Shown here in pieces: positions 16,134 through 24,888 of a DNA stretch of 64,000 nt. The notes beneath the pieces were generated by a model. That model searched no databases and was not told the origin of the DNA. It worked only from the letters and a program-made list of their open reading frames with translations. The DNA comes from Bacteroidales bacterium (lineage in GTDB: Bacteria; Bacteroidota; Bacteroidia; Bacteroidales; UBA932), in assembly GCA_016281015.1 (NCBI GenBank), contig JAEEHS010000027.1:16902-80901 (forward strand), read 5' to 3'. How positions within the stretch are numbered: the first letter of the stretch is position 1; the number at the start of each line of letters is the position of its first letter. Position numbers and translations under genes: made by a program.

Positions 16134-17564
16134 ATGCTGAGAACGCTCCGTATCATACTAGCCCTGCTGTTTTTTGCAGGAGTGACCCTGCTGCTCGCCG
16201 GAGTGATGCTTCCCCTGGGCTGGATGGCGAAGCTGCAGCTGCTGCCAGCCATCCTGGCGGGAAATGTCATCGTGGTGGTGCTGCTGGTAGTGCTCACCCT
16301 TCTGCTGGGCCGGGTCTACTGCTCGGTAATCTGCCCCCTCGGCGTACTGCAGGATGGATTTGCCCATGCCGGCGCCGCCCTCCGAAAGCGCGGGAAGCGT
16401 CCCGGCGGACCCTACCGCTACCGGAAAGAGTTGAAATGGCTCCGGGACGGGGTCTGGATGCTGACCGTGGCCGCGCTGATCGCCGGTGCGCAGGTTGCCG
16501 TGGCCCTCATTGCCCCTTACAGCGCCTACGGGCGGATCGTCCGCTCGGTGGTGGACCCCGTCTGGCCCGTCGCCCTCGTCGCGGGACTGACGCTCGCCCT
16601 TGTCGGGACACTCGCCTTCCTTTTCGGGCGTCAGGGCTGGTGCAACAGCGTCTGCCCGGTCGGGACGACCCTCGGGCTCCTGTCCAATTTCCAGCTTTTC
16701 GGGCCCGTCATCGACAAGGAGAAATGCCGAAGCTGCAAGCTGTGTGAACACGCCTGCAAGGCTTCCTGCATCGACATCGCCCAGGGGCGGATCGACTACA
16801 GCCGCTGCGTCAGCTGCTACGACTGCCTCGACTCCTGCCGCTTCGACGCCCTCCATTTCGGCTACACCTGGCCCCGCCGGAAAGCCGCCGGCAGTGTTCC
16901 TTGCGTCCCTGTTTTGGGGACGCAAGGAACGGCAGAAGCGGCTCAGGCCCCGGACAACGGCCGCCGGGCGTTCCTCACCGGGACGGCCCTTCTCGCCGGA
17001 GGCGGTCTTCTGAAAGCCCAGAAAAAGGTGGACGGCGGCTTTGCGAGCGTCCTGGACAAAACGGTGCCGGAGCGCGAGGTGCCCCTGACCCCGCCCGGAT
17101 CGAAAAGCGTCAAGGACTTTTACGCCCATTGCACGGCCTGCCAGCTGTGCGTCGCCGCCTGCCCCAATGGTGTCCTCAGGCCCTCGACAGACCTCGGGCG
17201 CCTGATGCAGCCCGAAATGGGCTATGAAAAAGGCTTCTGCCGGCCGGAATGTACGAAGTGCGGCGAGCTTTGCCCCACCGGAGCCATCCTCCCCGTCAGC
17301 CGGGAAGAGAAGACCCGGTACCACATCGGCACCGCCCGGATTGCGCGCAGCCTCTGCGTCGCCGAGCGGGGAGTCCGCTGCGACAACTGCGCCCACCACT
17401 GCCCGAGCGGCGCCATCCGGATGGTCGAAAACGAGGAGGGACACCCGGTCCCTGTGGTCAACGAAGCGCTCTGCACCGGCTGCGGAGCCTGCGAATTCCT
17501 CTGCCCGGCCCGCCCTGTGAGTGCCATTACCGTCAACGGAAAACATAGCCACCTGGAGCAATGA
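16134..17564 (+). CDS. Membrane polyferredoxin (NapH/RdxA-like N-terminus, multiple 4Fe-4S clusters)
   Basis: 476 residues. Four membrane helices lie in about 5-165, with the two NapH-type CxxxCP motifs VYCSVICP (63-68) and WCNSVCP (170-175). Two 4Fe-4S motifs follow (CRSCKLCEHAC at 198-208, CVSCYDCLDSC at 225-235). A linker of about 40 residues carries GRRAFLTGTALLAGG (277-291), resembling an internal twin-arginine signal. Then come further clusters: CTACQLCVAAC, CTKCGELC, CDNCAHHC and CTGCGACEFLC. It therefore looks like a NapH-like module joined to a NapG-like ferredoxin. A role as quinol-to-periplasm or membrane electron carrier is inferred. The gene overlaps the Fe-S aldo-keto reductase start by four bases, its likely redox partner. 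Confidence 0.83.
   Translation: MLRTLRIILALLFFAGVTLLLAGVMLPLGWMAKLQLLPAILAGNVIVVVLLVVLTLLLGRVYCSVICPLGVLQDGFAHAGAALRKRGKRPGGPYRYRKELKWLRDGVWMLTVAALIAGAQVAVALIAPYSAYGRIVRSVVDPVWPVALVAGLTLALVGTLAFLFGRQGWCNSVCPVGTTLGLLSNFQLFGPVIDKEKCRSCKLCEHACKASCIDIAQGRIDYSRCVSCYDCLDSCRFDALHFGYTWPRRKAAGSVPCVPVLGTQGTAEAAQAPDNGRRAFLTGTALLAGGGLLKAQKKVDGGFASVLDKTVPEREVPLTPPGSKSVKDFYAHCTACQLCVAACPNGVLRPSTDLGRLMQPEMGYEKGFCRPECTKCGELCPTGAILPVSREEKTRYHIGTARIARSLCVAERGVRCDNCAHHCPSGAIRMVENEEGHPVPVVNEALCTGCGACEFLCPARPVSAITVNGKHSHLEQ
16896..16930. repeat. 14-bp perfect inverted repeat inside the polyferredoxin linker
   Basis: GTTCCTTGCGTCCC (16896-16909) and its exact complement GGGACGCAAGGAAC (16917-16930) flank a 7-base loop. 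The sequence encodes part of the linker near residues 255-266 (VPCVPVLGTQGTA) that joins the membrane ferredoxin to the second ferredoxin. Confidence 0.8.
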
Positions 17565-18889
17565 AACGAAGAGACTTCCTGAAAATCAGCGGCGCCGGAG
17601 CCCTGGCCCTCGCCTGCGCCCCGAAACAGCGTCCGGTCGAAGAGCCTGCCCAGATGCAGTACCGGACCAACCCGAACAACGGCGACAAGACTTCGCTGCT
17701 CGGCTACGGCTGCATGCGCTGGCCCATGGTCAAGGGGGAAAACGGCAAGGAGCGGATCGACCAGGAGGCCGTCAACGAAATGGTCGCCTACGCCATGGAC
17801 CATGGCATCAATTATTATGACACGTCCCCGGTTTATCTCCAGGGCCAGTCGGAAATGGCCACCGGAGAGGCCCTGAAGCCCTATCCCCGGGACAGTTACT
17901 ATCTCGCGACCAAACTGTCGAACTTCGGCGACACCTCCCCGGAAGGCTCCCGGCGGATGTTCGAGGAGTCGCTGAAGAACCTCCACACCGACTATATCGA
18001 CTATTACCTGCTCCACTCGCTCGGGGCGAACGGGCGGCGCTCCTACCAGGCCCGCTATGTGGACAACGGCATCGTATCCTGGCTTCTGGAGCAGAAACGG
18101 CTCGGGCGGATCCGCAACATCGGCTTCTCCTTCCATGGACCCCAGGAGAATTTCGACGCGCTGATGGCGCTCCACGACAGCGGCGAGATGCACTGGGATT
18201 TCGTGATGATCGAGATGAATTATGTGGACTGGAACCATGCCGACACCCGCCGGAACACCAACGCCAGCTACCTGTATGCCGAACTGGACAAACGGGAGAT
18301 TCCGGTGATGGTGATGGAGCCCCTGCTCGGAGGCCGGCTCGCCAAGGTGCCCGCGGACATCGCCGACCGGATGAAGCAGCGGGAGCCCGACAAGAGCGTC
18401 GCTTCCTGGGCCTTCCGCTTCGTGGGCTCGCACCCGCGCATCCAGTGCCTCCTGTCGGGCATGGCGTCCATGGACCCGCTGATCGAAAACTGCGAGACTT
18501 TCTCTCATTTCCAAGCGCTTACAGCGGAGGAAATGGACTTCCTGGAGGAAATGGCCCGGCGGATGAAAGAGTATCCGCTGGTCGGCTGCACCGACTGCAA
18601 ATACTGCATGCCCTGCCCCTGGGGCATCGACATTCCGGGCATTTTCCAGCACTACAACCACTGCGTCACGGAAGGGACCTATGCCCAAAGCGCGGAGCAG
18701 AAACGATACCACCAGCTGAAAAAAGCCTATCTGACGAGTTACGACAAAGCGGTCCCGACCGTCCGCCAGGCCGACCACTGCATCGGTTGCGGGGCCTGTC
18801 TTCCCCACTGCCCGCAGTCCATTCCCATTCCCACCGAGCTGAGACGGATCGCCACCTACATCGAAAAGCTGAAACAGGACAGGCTATAG
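17561..18889 (+). CDS. Aldo/keto reductase with C-terminal 4Fe-4S domain, Tat-type signal
   Basis: 442 residues. MKRRDFLKISGAGALALAC has a twin-arginine motif and could also be lipidated at the final Cys. The AKR barrel spans about 45-320: YYDTSPVY with the Asp/Tyr of the active site, ATKLSN with the Lys, and DYIDYYLLHSL with the His. The C-terminal part has two ferredoxin-like cysteine groups, CTDCKYCMPC and CIGCGACLPHC. Such proteins are electron-transferring oxidoreductases whose substrates are mostly undefined. Translational overlap (ATGA) with the upstream polyferredoxin suggests electrons pass from that membrane protein to this exported enzyme; this is inference. Confidence 0.85.
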   Translation: MKRRDFLKISGAGALALACAPKQRPVEEPAQMQYRTNPNNGDKTSLLGYGCMRWPMVKGENGKERIDQEAVNEMVAYAMDHGINYYDTSPVYLQGQSEMATGEALKPYPRDSYYLATKLSNFGDTSPEGSRRMFEESLKNLHTDYIDYYLLHSLGANGRRSYQARYVDNGIVSWLLEQKRLGRIRNIGFSFHGPQENFDALMALHDSGEMHWDFVMIEMNYVDWNHADTRRNTNASYLYAELDKREIPVMVMEPLLGGRLAKVPADIADRMKQREPDKSVASWAFRFVGSHPRIQCLLSGMASMDPLIENCETFSHFQALTAEEMDFLEEMARRMKEYPLVGCTDCKYCMPCPWGIDIPGIFQHYNHCVTEGTYAQSAEQKRYHQLKKAYLTSYDKAVPTVRQADHCIGCGACLPHCPQSIPIPTELRRIATYIEKLKQDRL

Positions 18890-18909
18890 CCTTTTTCCCG
18901 AATTATTGC

Positions 18910-18917
18910 TATATTTG
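18910..18917 (+). promoter_or_regulatory. -7 box upstream of the OPA transporter operon
   Basis: TATATTTG, 24 bases before the ATG at 18941 and 21 bases after the aldo/keto reductase stop. No clear -33 element. It marks the start of a transporter-ahcY-nhaA run. Confidence 0.6.
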
Positions 18918-18940
18918 TGGATTAAAACACATAAGCAATA

Positions 18941-20335
18941 ATGGCACGTTTCCTGGATCCTCCCCAGCCGAAAGCCGCACTTCCGGCGGAGAAAGTTGAC
19001 AAAGAGTACAAATCCATGCGCCTGAAGGTGTTCCTCGGCGCTTTCCTTGGCTACGCAGCATATTATCTGGTCCGCAAGAACCTGTCCCTTGCCGCGCCCG
19101 ACATGATTGCAGACGGCATCCTGGACGCCGGAAAGGTGGGCCTTGCGATGTCTGCCGTGTCCATCGCCTATGCCTTCAGCAAATTCGTCATGGGCAGCGT
19201 TTCCGACCGTTCCGACGCGAGGAAATTCCTCTGTGTCGGCCTGGTCCTGTCGGCGCTCGTGATGATGAGCGTGGGATTGATTCCCTTCGGCACCAATACG
19301 GCCCTCAACACAGGCGTCATCTTCCTGCTGATGCTCATCGTCGGATGGCTCAGCGGCTTCGGCTGGCCTCCCTGCGGCCGCATCATGGCCCATTGGTTCA
19401 GCCAGAACGAACGGAGCTTCAAGATGAGCATCTGGAATGTTTCCCATACCATCGGCAGTTTCTCCCTGGGCTTCCTCGCCATCGCCGGCGTTTCCCTTGC
19501 GGCGGATCTCGGCGTCGTCCAGACCTGGAAGGGCAATTTCGTCTTCCCGGCCGTGGTGGCGCTTGTCGTCGCCGTCTTCTGCTGGTGGGCCATCCGCGAC
19601 ACGCCCGAGTCCTGCGGCCTGCCTTCCGTCGGAGACTGGCGGAATGACCACAGCGGCATCAAATCCAAGGGCCAGGCCGGAGAGAAACTCCCCTTCAAGG
19701 TCCTCTTCGTGGACCATGTCCTGAAAAACAAGCTCCTCTGGGTCGTCGCCATCTCCAATGTCGCCGTCTATATGGTCCGTTACGGCATCGGCGACTGGGC
19801 GCCCACCTATCTCCAGGCCAAAGGCATCATGACCGCCGCCGAGAGCAAGGTCGCCTTCTCTGTCCATAACATCGTGGGGGCCGTCGGCACGATCGCCTGC
19901 GGCTGGGCCACGTCCAAGATCTTCAAGGGCCGCTGCGCTCCGATGAACGTCATCTGCATGTTCCTCTGCGCCATCGGCGTCCTGCTGTACTGGATGGTCG
20001 GCGCCGGAATCCTTCCCTGCAGCCCGTCCATGCAGAAGGTCCTTGTGTACATCGCCCTCTGCCTGATCGGCTTCTTCATCTACGGCCCGGTGGCCCTGAC
20101 CGGCGTCCAGGCCCTCAACCTGGTTCCGAAGAACGCCGCCGGCACCGCCGCCGGTTTCGTGGGCCTGTTTGGCTACCTGGTCGGCGACGCGGTCTGCTCG
20201 AAGATCGTCGTCGGCGGCATCGCCAACCACGCCTCCTGGGATACGGCCATGCTGAGCGTGGCGATCGGATCGCTGGTCGGCGTGGTGCTTTGCGCCCTGC
20301 TGATCCCGAGTGAAAAACGCCTTGCCCGTCAGTAA
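18941..20335 (+). CDS. MFS organophosphate:phosphate antiporter (GlpT/UhpC-like)
   Basis: 464 residues with about twelve hydrophobic helices. The N-terminal portion GYAAYYLVRKNLSLAAPDM, with its conserved Tyr and Arg, and SAVSIAYAFSKFVMGSVSDRSDARKFL, the OPA-type loop 2-3 signature, place it with glycerol-3-phosphate and hexose-phosphate antiporters. GFGWPPCGRIMAHWF in helix 4 is also characteristic. It would import a phosphorylated small molecule in exchange for inorganic phosphate at the inner membrane. UhpC-type sensors share the fold, but no kinase or regulator gene is adjacent, so transport is more likely. The gene is followed after one base by ahcY. The substrate is not predictable from sequence alone. 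Confidence 0.85.
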   Translation: MARFLDPPQPKAALPAEKVDKEYKSMRLKVFLGAFLGYAAYYLVRKNLSLAAPDMIADGILDAGKVGLAMSAVSIAYAFSKFVMGSVSDRSDARKFLCVGLVLSALVMMSVGLIPFGTNTALNTGVIFLLMLIVGWLSGFGWPPCGRIMAHWFSQNERSFKMSIWNVSHTIGSFSLGFLAIAGVSLAADLGVVQTWKGNFVFPAVVALVVAVFCWWAIRDTPESCGLPSVGDWRNDHSGIKSKGQAGEKLPFKVLFVDHVLKNKLLWVVAISNVAVYMVRYGIGDWAPTYLQAKGIMTAAESKVAFSVHNIVGAVGTIACGWATSKIFKGRCAPMNVICMFLCAIGVLLYWMVGAGILPCSPSMQKVLVYIALCLIGFFIYGPVALTGVQALNLVPKNAAGTAAGFVGLFGYLVGDAVCSKIVVGGIANHASWDTAMLSVAIGSLVGVVLCALLIPSEKRLARQ

Positions 20336-20336
20336 C

Positions 20337-21575
20337 ATGCCCCACCACATCCATAGCATCGATCTCTGGGAAGCCGGAGAATTGAAAATCCAGTGGGTCC
20401 GGAGCCACATGCCCCTTCTGGAGAGCATTGAAGAGGATTTCCGCCGCGACCAGCCGTTCAAAGGCCTCCGGATTGCCCTCAGCGTCCATCTGGAAGCCAA
20501 GACGGCGCACCTCTGTGAAGTCCTCGCCGCCGGCGGCGCCGAGATGTATATTACCGGGAGCAATCCGCTCTCGACCCAGGACGACGTCGCCGCCGCCCTC
20601 GTCCACGAAGGGCTGAATGTCTTCGCCATCCATGGGGCCAGCGAGCAGGAATATGAAGACGATATCCGTCAGGTACTGAAAGTCGGGCCGAACCTGATCA
20701 TCGACGACGGAGGCGACCTTGTAAGCATGATCCACAACGAGTTTCCGGAGCTCGTGAGCGGGGTTATCGGCGGCTGCGAAGAGACCACCACCGGCATCCT
20801 GCGCCTCCGGGCGATGGACCGCGCCGGCGCCCTCCGCTTCCCGATGATGCTCGTGAACGATGCGGACTGCAAACACCTGTTCGACAACCGCTACGGCACG
20901 GGCCAGAGCGTCTGGGACGGCATTCTGCGGACCACCAACCTGATTGTCGCCGGCAAGAAGGTCGTCGTGGCCGGCTACGGCTGGTGCGGCAAAGGCGTGG
21001 CGATGCGCGCCAAGGGACTCGGTGCCGAGGTGCTGGTCACGGAAGTGGACCCGGTCAAGGCGCTGGAAGCGGTCATGGACGGTTTCCAGGTGATGCCGAT
21101 GGCTCAGGCCGCCCCCCTGGGAGACCTGTTTATCACCGTCACGGGCTGCGAGGGGGTCATCACCCCGGCGCATTTCCCGCTGATGAAGGACGGGGCCATT
21201 CTCTGCAACGCCGGCCACTTCGACGTGGAGGTGGATGTCGCGGCGCTCCGCCGGGAAGCCGTCTCCCGCCGGGAAGCCCGCCGGAATATCGAAGCCTTTA
21301 CCCTCCCGGGCGGAAAGACGCTGTATCTGCTCGGCGAAGGACGTCTCGTGAACCTCGCCGCCGGCGACGGCCATCCGGCCGAAATCATGGACATGTCCTT
21401 TGCCATCCAGGCCCTCTGCGCCCGCTTCCTCGCCGAACACCGGGGAGAGGTGCTGCCAAGGCTCAACAACGTTCCCCGCTCCATTGACGAAGACGTCGCC
21501 CGCCGCTCGCTGGCGGCCTGGAATGTCCGGATCGACGCCCTCACCGAGGCGCAGCGAAAATACATTTACGGATAA
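20337..21575 (+). CDS. ahcY: S-adenosylhomocysteine hydrolase
   Basis: 412 residues from the ATG at 20337; an in-frame upstream ATG at 20310 lies inside the preceding gene. Substrate-binding residues occur in CEETTTGILRLRAM and NDADCKHLFDNRYGTGQSVWDGI; the NAD-binding Rossmann segment is VVVAGYGWCGKGVA, with Glu in VTEVDPVKALEA. The enzyme splits S-adenosylhomocysteine to adenosine and homocysteine, relieving inhibition of methyltransferases. It is the short form without the ~40-residue insert of many bacterial enzymes, which is my reading of its length. Cotranscribed with the upstream transporter and overlapping nhaA by one base (TAATG). Confidence 0.95.
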   Translation: MPHHIHSIDLWEAGELKIQWVRSHMPLLESIEEDFRRDQPFKGLRIALSVHLEAKTAHLCEVLAAGGAEMYITGSNPLSTQDDVAAALVHEGLNVFAIHGASEQEYEDDIRQVLKVGPNLIIDDGGDLVSMIHNEFPELVSGVIGGCEETTTGILRLRAMDRAGALRFPMMLVNDADCKHLFDNRYGTGQSVWDGILRTTNLIVAGKKVVVAGYGWCGKGVAMRAKGLGAEVLVTEVDPVKALEAVMDGFQVMPMAQAAPLGDLFITVTGCEGVITPAHFPLMKDGAILCNAGHFDVEVDVAALRREAVSRREARRNIEAFTLPGGKTLYLLGEGRLVNLAAGDGHPAEIMDMSFAIQALCARFLAEHRGEVLPRLNNVPRSIDEDVARRSLAAWNVRIDALTEAQRKYIYG

Positions 21576-22981
21576 TGGCACTCATTCCGATATATTGGTG
21601 GAACAAGGAAGTCCACAGCTTCCGGATTTCCCAGCAGAAGTTTTCCAAGCAGCCCTGGGCCAACGGCGTGGTGCTGCTTTCCTGCGTGGTCGTAGCGATG
21701 CTGCTGGCGAACCTTCCTTTCACCAAAGAGGCTTACCACGCCTTTCTCCACACCCAGTTCACCCTCCAGCTGAAAAGCCCCGGCGGCGGGATTGACTGGG
21801 TCTTCCCGCGGGACATGACCGTGGAGAAGTTCATCAACGACATCCTGATGGTGATTTTCTTCTTCACCGTCGGGCTCGAGATCAAGCGGGAGGTCGTCTG
21901 CGGGGAACTTTCCTCTTTCCGCAAGGCCATCCTGCCGGTCATTGCGGCTTTCGGCGGGGTCGTCGCTCCGGCCCTGATCTTCACGGCCGTCAACCACGGC
22001 ACCCTCTCCGCCAGCGGATGGGGCATTCCGACGGCGACGGACATCGCCTTTGCCGTCGGCATCCTGTCGATTCTCGGGGACAAGGTGCCCGTCTCGCTGA
22101 AAGTCTTTCTGACGGCCCTCGCCATCGCGGACGATTTGATCGCCATCCTTGTCGTAGCCCTGTTCTACGGCGGAAACATCAACCTGCCGCTGCTGGGAGT
22201 AGCCCTCGCGGTCATCCTCTTCGTGGGGCTGATGAAGCACCTCGGAGAGAAGCGGACGGCCTTCTACATCATCCCGGCCATCCTCGTCTGGTTCCTCTTC
22301 TACTACAGCGGGATCCATGCCACCATGACCGGCGTCGTGATCGCCTTCCTCATCCCGATGGAAGCGCGTTACAACAAGGCCAAGTTCCACCGCCGCCACG
22401 CCATCCTCTATGACAAACTGCTGGAGGCGGAAAAGGCCGATCCGGAGGCGGCCTTCCCGAACGGGCCGGAGCGCCATTACCTGCGTCACCTCTCGGGCCT
22501 GTCGAAGCGGAGCGTGCCGCCGTCCTACCGCCTGGAGCACCTGCTGAATCCCTGGGTCAATTTCCTGATCATGCCGATTTTCGCCCTGGCGAACGCCGGC
22601 GTGGAAATCACCGACCCTTCCTACTTCAGGCTCTTCCATTTCGATCCCGCCCTCGGGAGCGTCGGAATGGGCGTTTTCCTGGGCCTCGTCCTCGGCAAGC
22701 CCCTCGGCATCACCCTGACCTCCTGGATCGCCATCCGCTGCAAGGTCGGGGAAATGCCCTCGAAAGCCTCCTGGCCCATGCTCTTTGCCGTCGCCTGCCT
22801 CGGCGGCATCGGCTTTACCATGTCCATCTTCGTAGACACGCTCAGCTTCGGCGCCGCCGATCCCGAAGTCACCCAGCACCTGAGGGACGCCGGCAAGATC
22901 GCCGTCCTCATGGGGTCGCTCACGGCCGGCATCGTCGGAAGCGTGCTGATCAGCCTCGTTGCCAAACTGCAAAAGAAATAA
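21575..22981 (+). CDS. nhaA: Na+/H+ antiporter NhaA
   Basis: 468 residues. The N-terminal helices include LMVIFFFTVGLEIKREVV, a strong NhaA signature. The essential Asp pair lies in ALAIADDLIAILVVALFY (DD). GWGIPTATDIAFAVGIL carries the TATDIAFA helix-4 crossing, and the C-terminus has GGIGFTMSIFV. The protein exchanges cytoplasmic Na+ for external protons at the inner membrane, giving pH and sodium homeostasis. A hydrophilic insert at about 275-310 (residues rich in Glu, Pro and Arg) between helices makes it longer than E. coli NhaA (388). The start overlaps the ahcY stop. Confidence 0.95.
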   Translation: MALIPIYWWNKEVHSFRISQQKFSKQPWANGVVLLSCVVVAMLLANLPFTKEAYHAFLHTQFTLQLKSPGGGIDWVFPRDMTVEKFINDILMVIFFFTVGLEIKREVVCGELSSFRKAILPVIAAFGGVVAPALIFTAVNHGTLSASGWGIPTATDIAFAVGILSILGDKVPVSLKVFLTALAIADDLIAILVVALFYGGNINLPLLGVALAVILFVGLMKHLGEKRTAFYIIPAILVWFLFYYSGIHATMTGVVIAFLIPMEARYNKAKFHRRHAILYDKLLEAEKADPEAAFPNGPERHYLRHLSGLSKRSVPPSYRLEHLLNPWVNFLIMPIFALANAGVEITDPSYFRLFHFDPALGSVGMGVFLGLVLGKPLGITLTSWIAIRCKVGEMPSKASWPMLFAVACLGGIGFTMSIFVDTLSFGAADPEVTQHLRDAGKIAVLMGSLTAGIVGSVLISLVAKLQKK

Positions 22982-22990
22982 CACAAGACC

Positions 22991-23656
22991 ATGAAAAAAC
23001 TGTTCCCTGTCGCCCTCTGTTTCTTCCTCCTCGCCGCCGCAGCCAACCTCGCGGGACAGGTCTGGATGGGAGAACTCGCCCGTATGTCCAAACCGGCCCT
23101 GCTGCCGCTGCTTGCCCTCGTGACCCTCCTCGGCCTGCCGGAAGAAAGCCGGGAGCGGACCTGTCTGATAACCGCCCAGCTGCTTGGCTTCCTCGGGGAT
23201 GTCCTGCTGATGAAAGACGGCCTTCCCTGGTTCGGCAGCGGCATTGCGGCCTTCCTCACCGGCCACATCTTCTATATCCGCTTTTTCGGCGGCCGTTCCT
23301 GGAAAGGACTCGGCTGGAAAGCATGGGCCATCGGCATTCCGGTGATGGCCGCCCTGGTGGTGGGCCTGGTGAGCGCCATCGGTATCCAGGGGGCGCTCCT
23401 CGTCCCCATGGCCGTCTACGGAAGCGTCCTGATGCTGCTGATTTTCAGCGCCCTCTGCGGAGTGATCCGGGAAGGGGGACGGGCGTGGTGGCTGCTGCTG
23501 ATGGGCGCCGTCCTTTTCACCTTCTCCGACTCCCTGATTGCGATGCACACCTTCGGCGTGGAGAACTGGACCTTGCACGGGCTTGCCGTCATGGGCACAT
23601 ACATCACGGCCCAGGTCCTTCTCGCCACCGGCGGAGGGGCCCTCATCCGTAAATAG
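22991..23656 (+). CDS. YhhN/TMEM86 family membrane protein (lysoplasmalogenase-like)
   Basis: 221 residues, mostly seven to eight hydrophobic helices. LLGFLGDVLLM and FLTGHIFYIRFF match the conserved Gly/Asp and Gly-His helices of the YhhN family, and FTFSDSLIAMHTF carries the second conserved Asp. Characterised members hydrolyse the vinyl-ether bond of lysoplasmalogens; function in Bacteroidota is not established. It begins 9 bases after nhaA and 7 bases before the following lipoprotein hydrolase, consistent with cotranscription. Confidence 0.8.
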   Translation: MKKLFPVALCFFLLAAAANLAGQVWMGELARMSKPALLPLLALVTLLGLPEESRERTCLITAQLLGFLGDVLLMKDGLPWFGSGIAAFLTGHIFYIRFFGGRSWKGLGWKAWAIGIPVMAALVVGLVSAIGIQGALLVPMAVYGSVLMLLIFSALCGVIREGGRAWWLLLMGAVLFTFSDSLIAMHTFGVENWTLHGLAVMGTYITAQVLLATGGGALIRK

Positions 23657-23663
23657 CAGGCCC

Positions 23664-24869
23664 ATGAAACGCATCCTCCCCATCGTACTGGTCCTGCTCG
23701 GGGCCGTATCCTGCAAGAAAGATACGTTCCAGCCCATTGACTGTCAGTATTTCGTCGAAGTGACAGCCGAAAGGACTTTCACCTTCGACGAACTCATTGA
23801 AACCATTTCCAAAAACTGGAGCGAGAACGGAAAAGTCAATGCGGAGGAGTTTCTGGAGCGATACCAGAGCGACATCGAGCAGCTCCGTCCCGTCTACCGG
23901 ACCCAGACGGCCTACAGCATCAAATACAAGACGGTGGACCCCTTCGGGAAGGAAATCATCGCCTCCGGGGTCATCTATCACCCCGCCACCACCCATCTGA
24001 AAGGCGTGGTCGAAATCTCCTCCCGGAATGTATGGAAAGAGGGATGCGCCTCCCGGCAACCCCTCGCCGTCGAACTGCTACCGGCCCTGAACGGATACCT
24101 GATGCTGATTCCCGACCTGATCGGAATGGGTGCCACGAACGACCTGCCTTTCGAGGCCGGAATCTATGACAACATCGCCCGGGTCAGCGCGGACCTCCGG
24201 GAGGCGGCCCGCGAGTTCATCCACAACCGCTACCGCCAGGATATCCCCCGGGGAGCCCATATTTTCGGCTATTCGATGGCCGGCGGAAACGCCCTCTCGC
24301 TGGCCCGCTTCTACGATACCCACCGGGAACGTCAGGTCAATGTGATGGACGTCTACACCGGAGGCGGAACCTACAATCTGAAAACAACGCTGGATGAGCT
24401 GCTCGCCGCCGGAGAATCCAACTACCCCTTCCTCGCCATCGTCCTCCACAGCCTGAATTATTACAAGGGCCTCGGCATCGCCCCCGAAAAGCTGTTCCGG
24501 GGGAAACTGCTGGAGAATTATGAGGAGCTTTGCTCGGGGAGCAAGAATGTCGTGGAATTGACCGAGCTGCTCGGAACCCGGCTCGAAGACTACCTGAATC
24601 TGGATGAGCTGCGCCCCGGACAGGCGACCTACGACCGCCTGATGGAGGCGGCGGAGCAGCTTCGGATCTCTCCCACATGGATTCCCTCCGCGCCGGTATA
24701 TCTTTTCCATGCCGAGCGGGACAAATACGTCCCCCCGACCTCGGCGGAAGATCTCGCCGCCGCCTGGAAACAGGCCGGGGCTCCCGTTACTTACACAGCG
24801 GTGGACACGGACGACCACCTGAACACCTTCTTTGTCGTCGCGAAAGCGCTGCTGGAGAAACTATTGTAA
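23664..24869 (+). CDS. Secreted alpha/beta hydrolase lipoprotein
   Basis: 401 residues. The signal peptide ends at lipobox AVSC (Cys17). The catalytic domain has the nucleophile elbow HIFGYSMAGGNA (Ser204), an Asp in FHAERDKYVPP and a His in VDTDDHLNTFF, i.e. a plausible Ser-Asp-His triad. Its resemblance is to extracellular lipases and prolyl-oligopeptidase-like esterases. Substrate is unknown. The start at 23664 follows the YhhN stop by 7 bases, and fabG begins 19 bases after its end, so a shared transcript with lipid genes is plausible. A longer in-frame upstream opening at 23538 is discarded because it would hide the signal peptide. Confidence 0.8.
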   Translation: MKRILPIVLVLLGAVSCKKDTFQPIDCQYFVEVTAERTFTFDELIETISKNWSENGKVNAEEFLERYQSDIEQLRPVYRTQTAYSIKYKTVDPFGKEIIASGVIYHPATTHLKGVVEISSRNVWKEGCASRQPLAVELLPALNGYLMLIPDLIGMGATNDLPFEAGIYDNIARVSADLREAAREFIHNRYRQDIPRGAHIFGYSMAGGNALSLARFYDTHRERQVNVMDVYTGGGTYNLKTTLDELLAAGESNYPFLAIVLHSLNYYKGLGIAPEKLFRGKLLENYEELCSGSKNVVELTELLGTRLEDYLNLDELRPGQATYDRLMEAAEQLRISPTWIPSAPVYLFHAERDKYVPPTSAEDLAAAWKQAGAPVTYTAVDTDDHLNTFFVVAKALLEKLL

Positions 24870-24888
24870 TGAAACAAAATATATTAAT

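Noticed and set aside
20115..21581. Antisense open frame over ahcY (488 codons)
   Set aside because: Same cause; the sense strand encodes a complete ahcY with cofactor and substrate motifs.
21566..23737. Long antisense open frame (723 codons) across nhaA and the YhhN gene
   Set aside because: High GC with G/C at third positions keeps antisense frames open. The sense genes have clear family motifs and the antisense peptide is low-complexity Asp/Glu/Gly/His.
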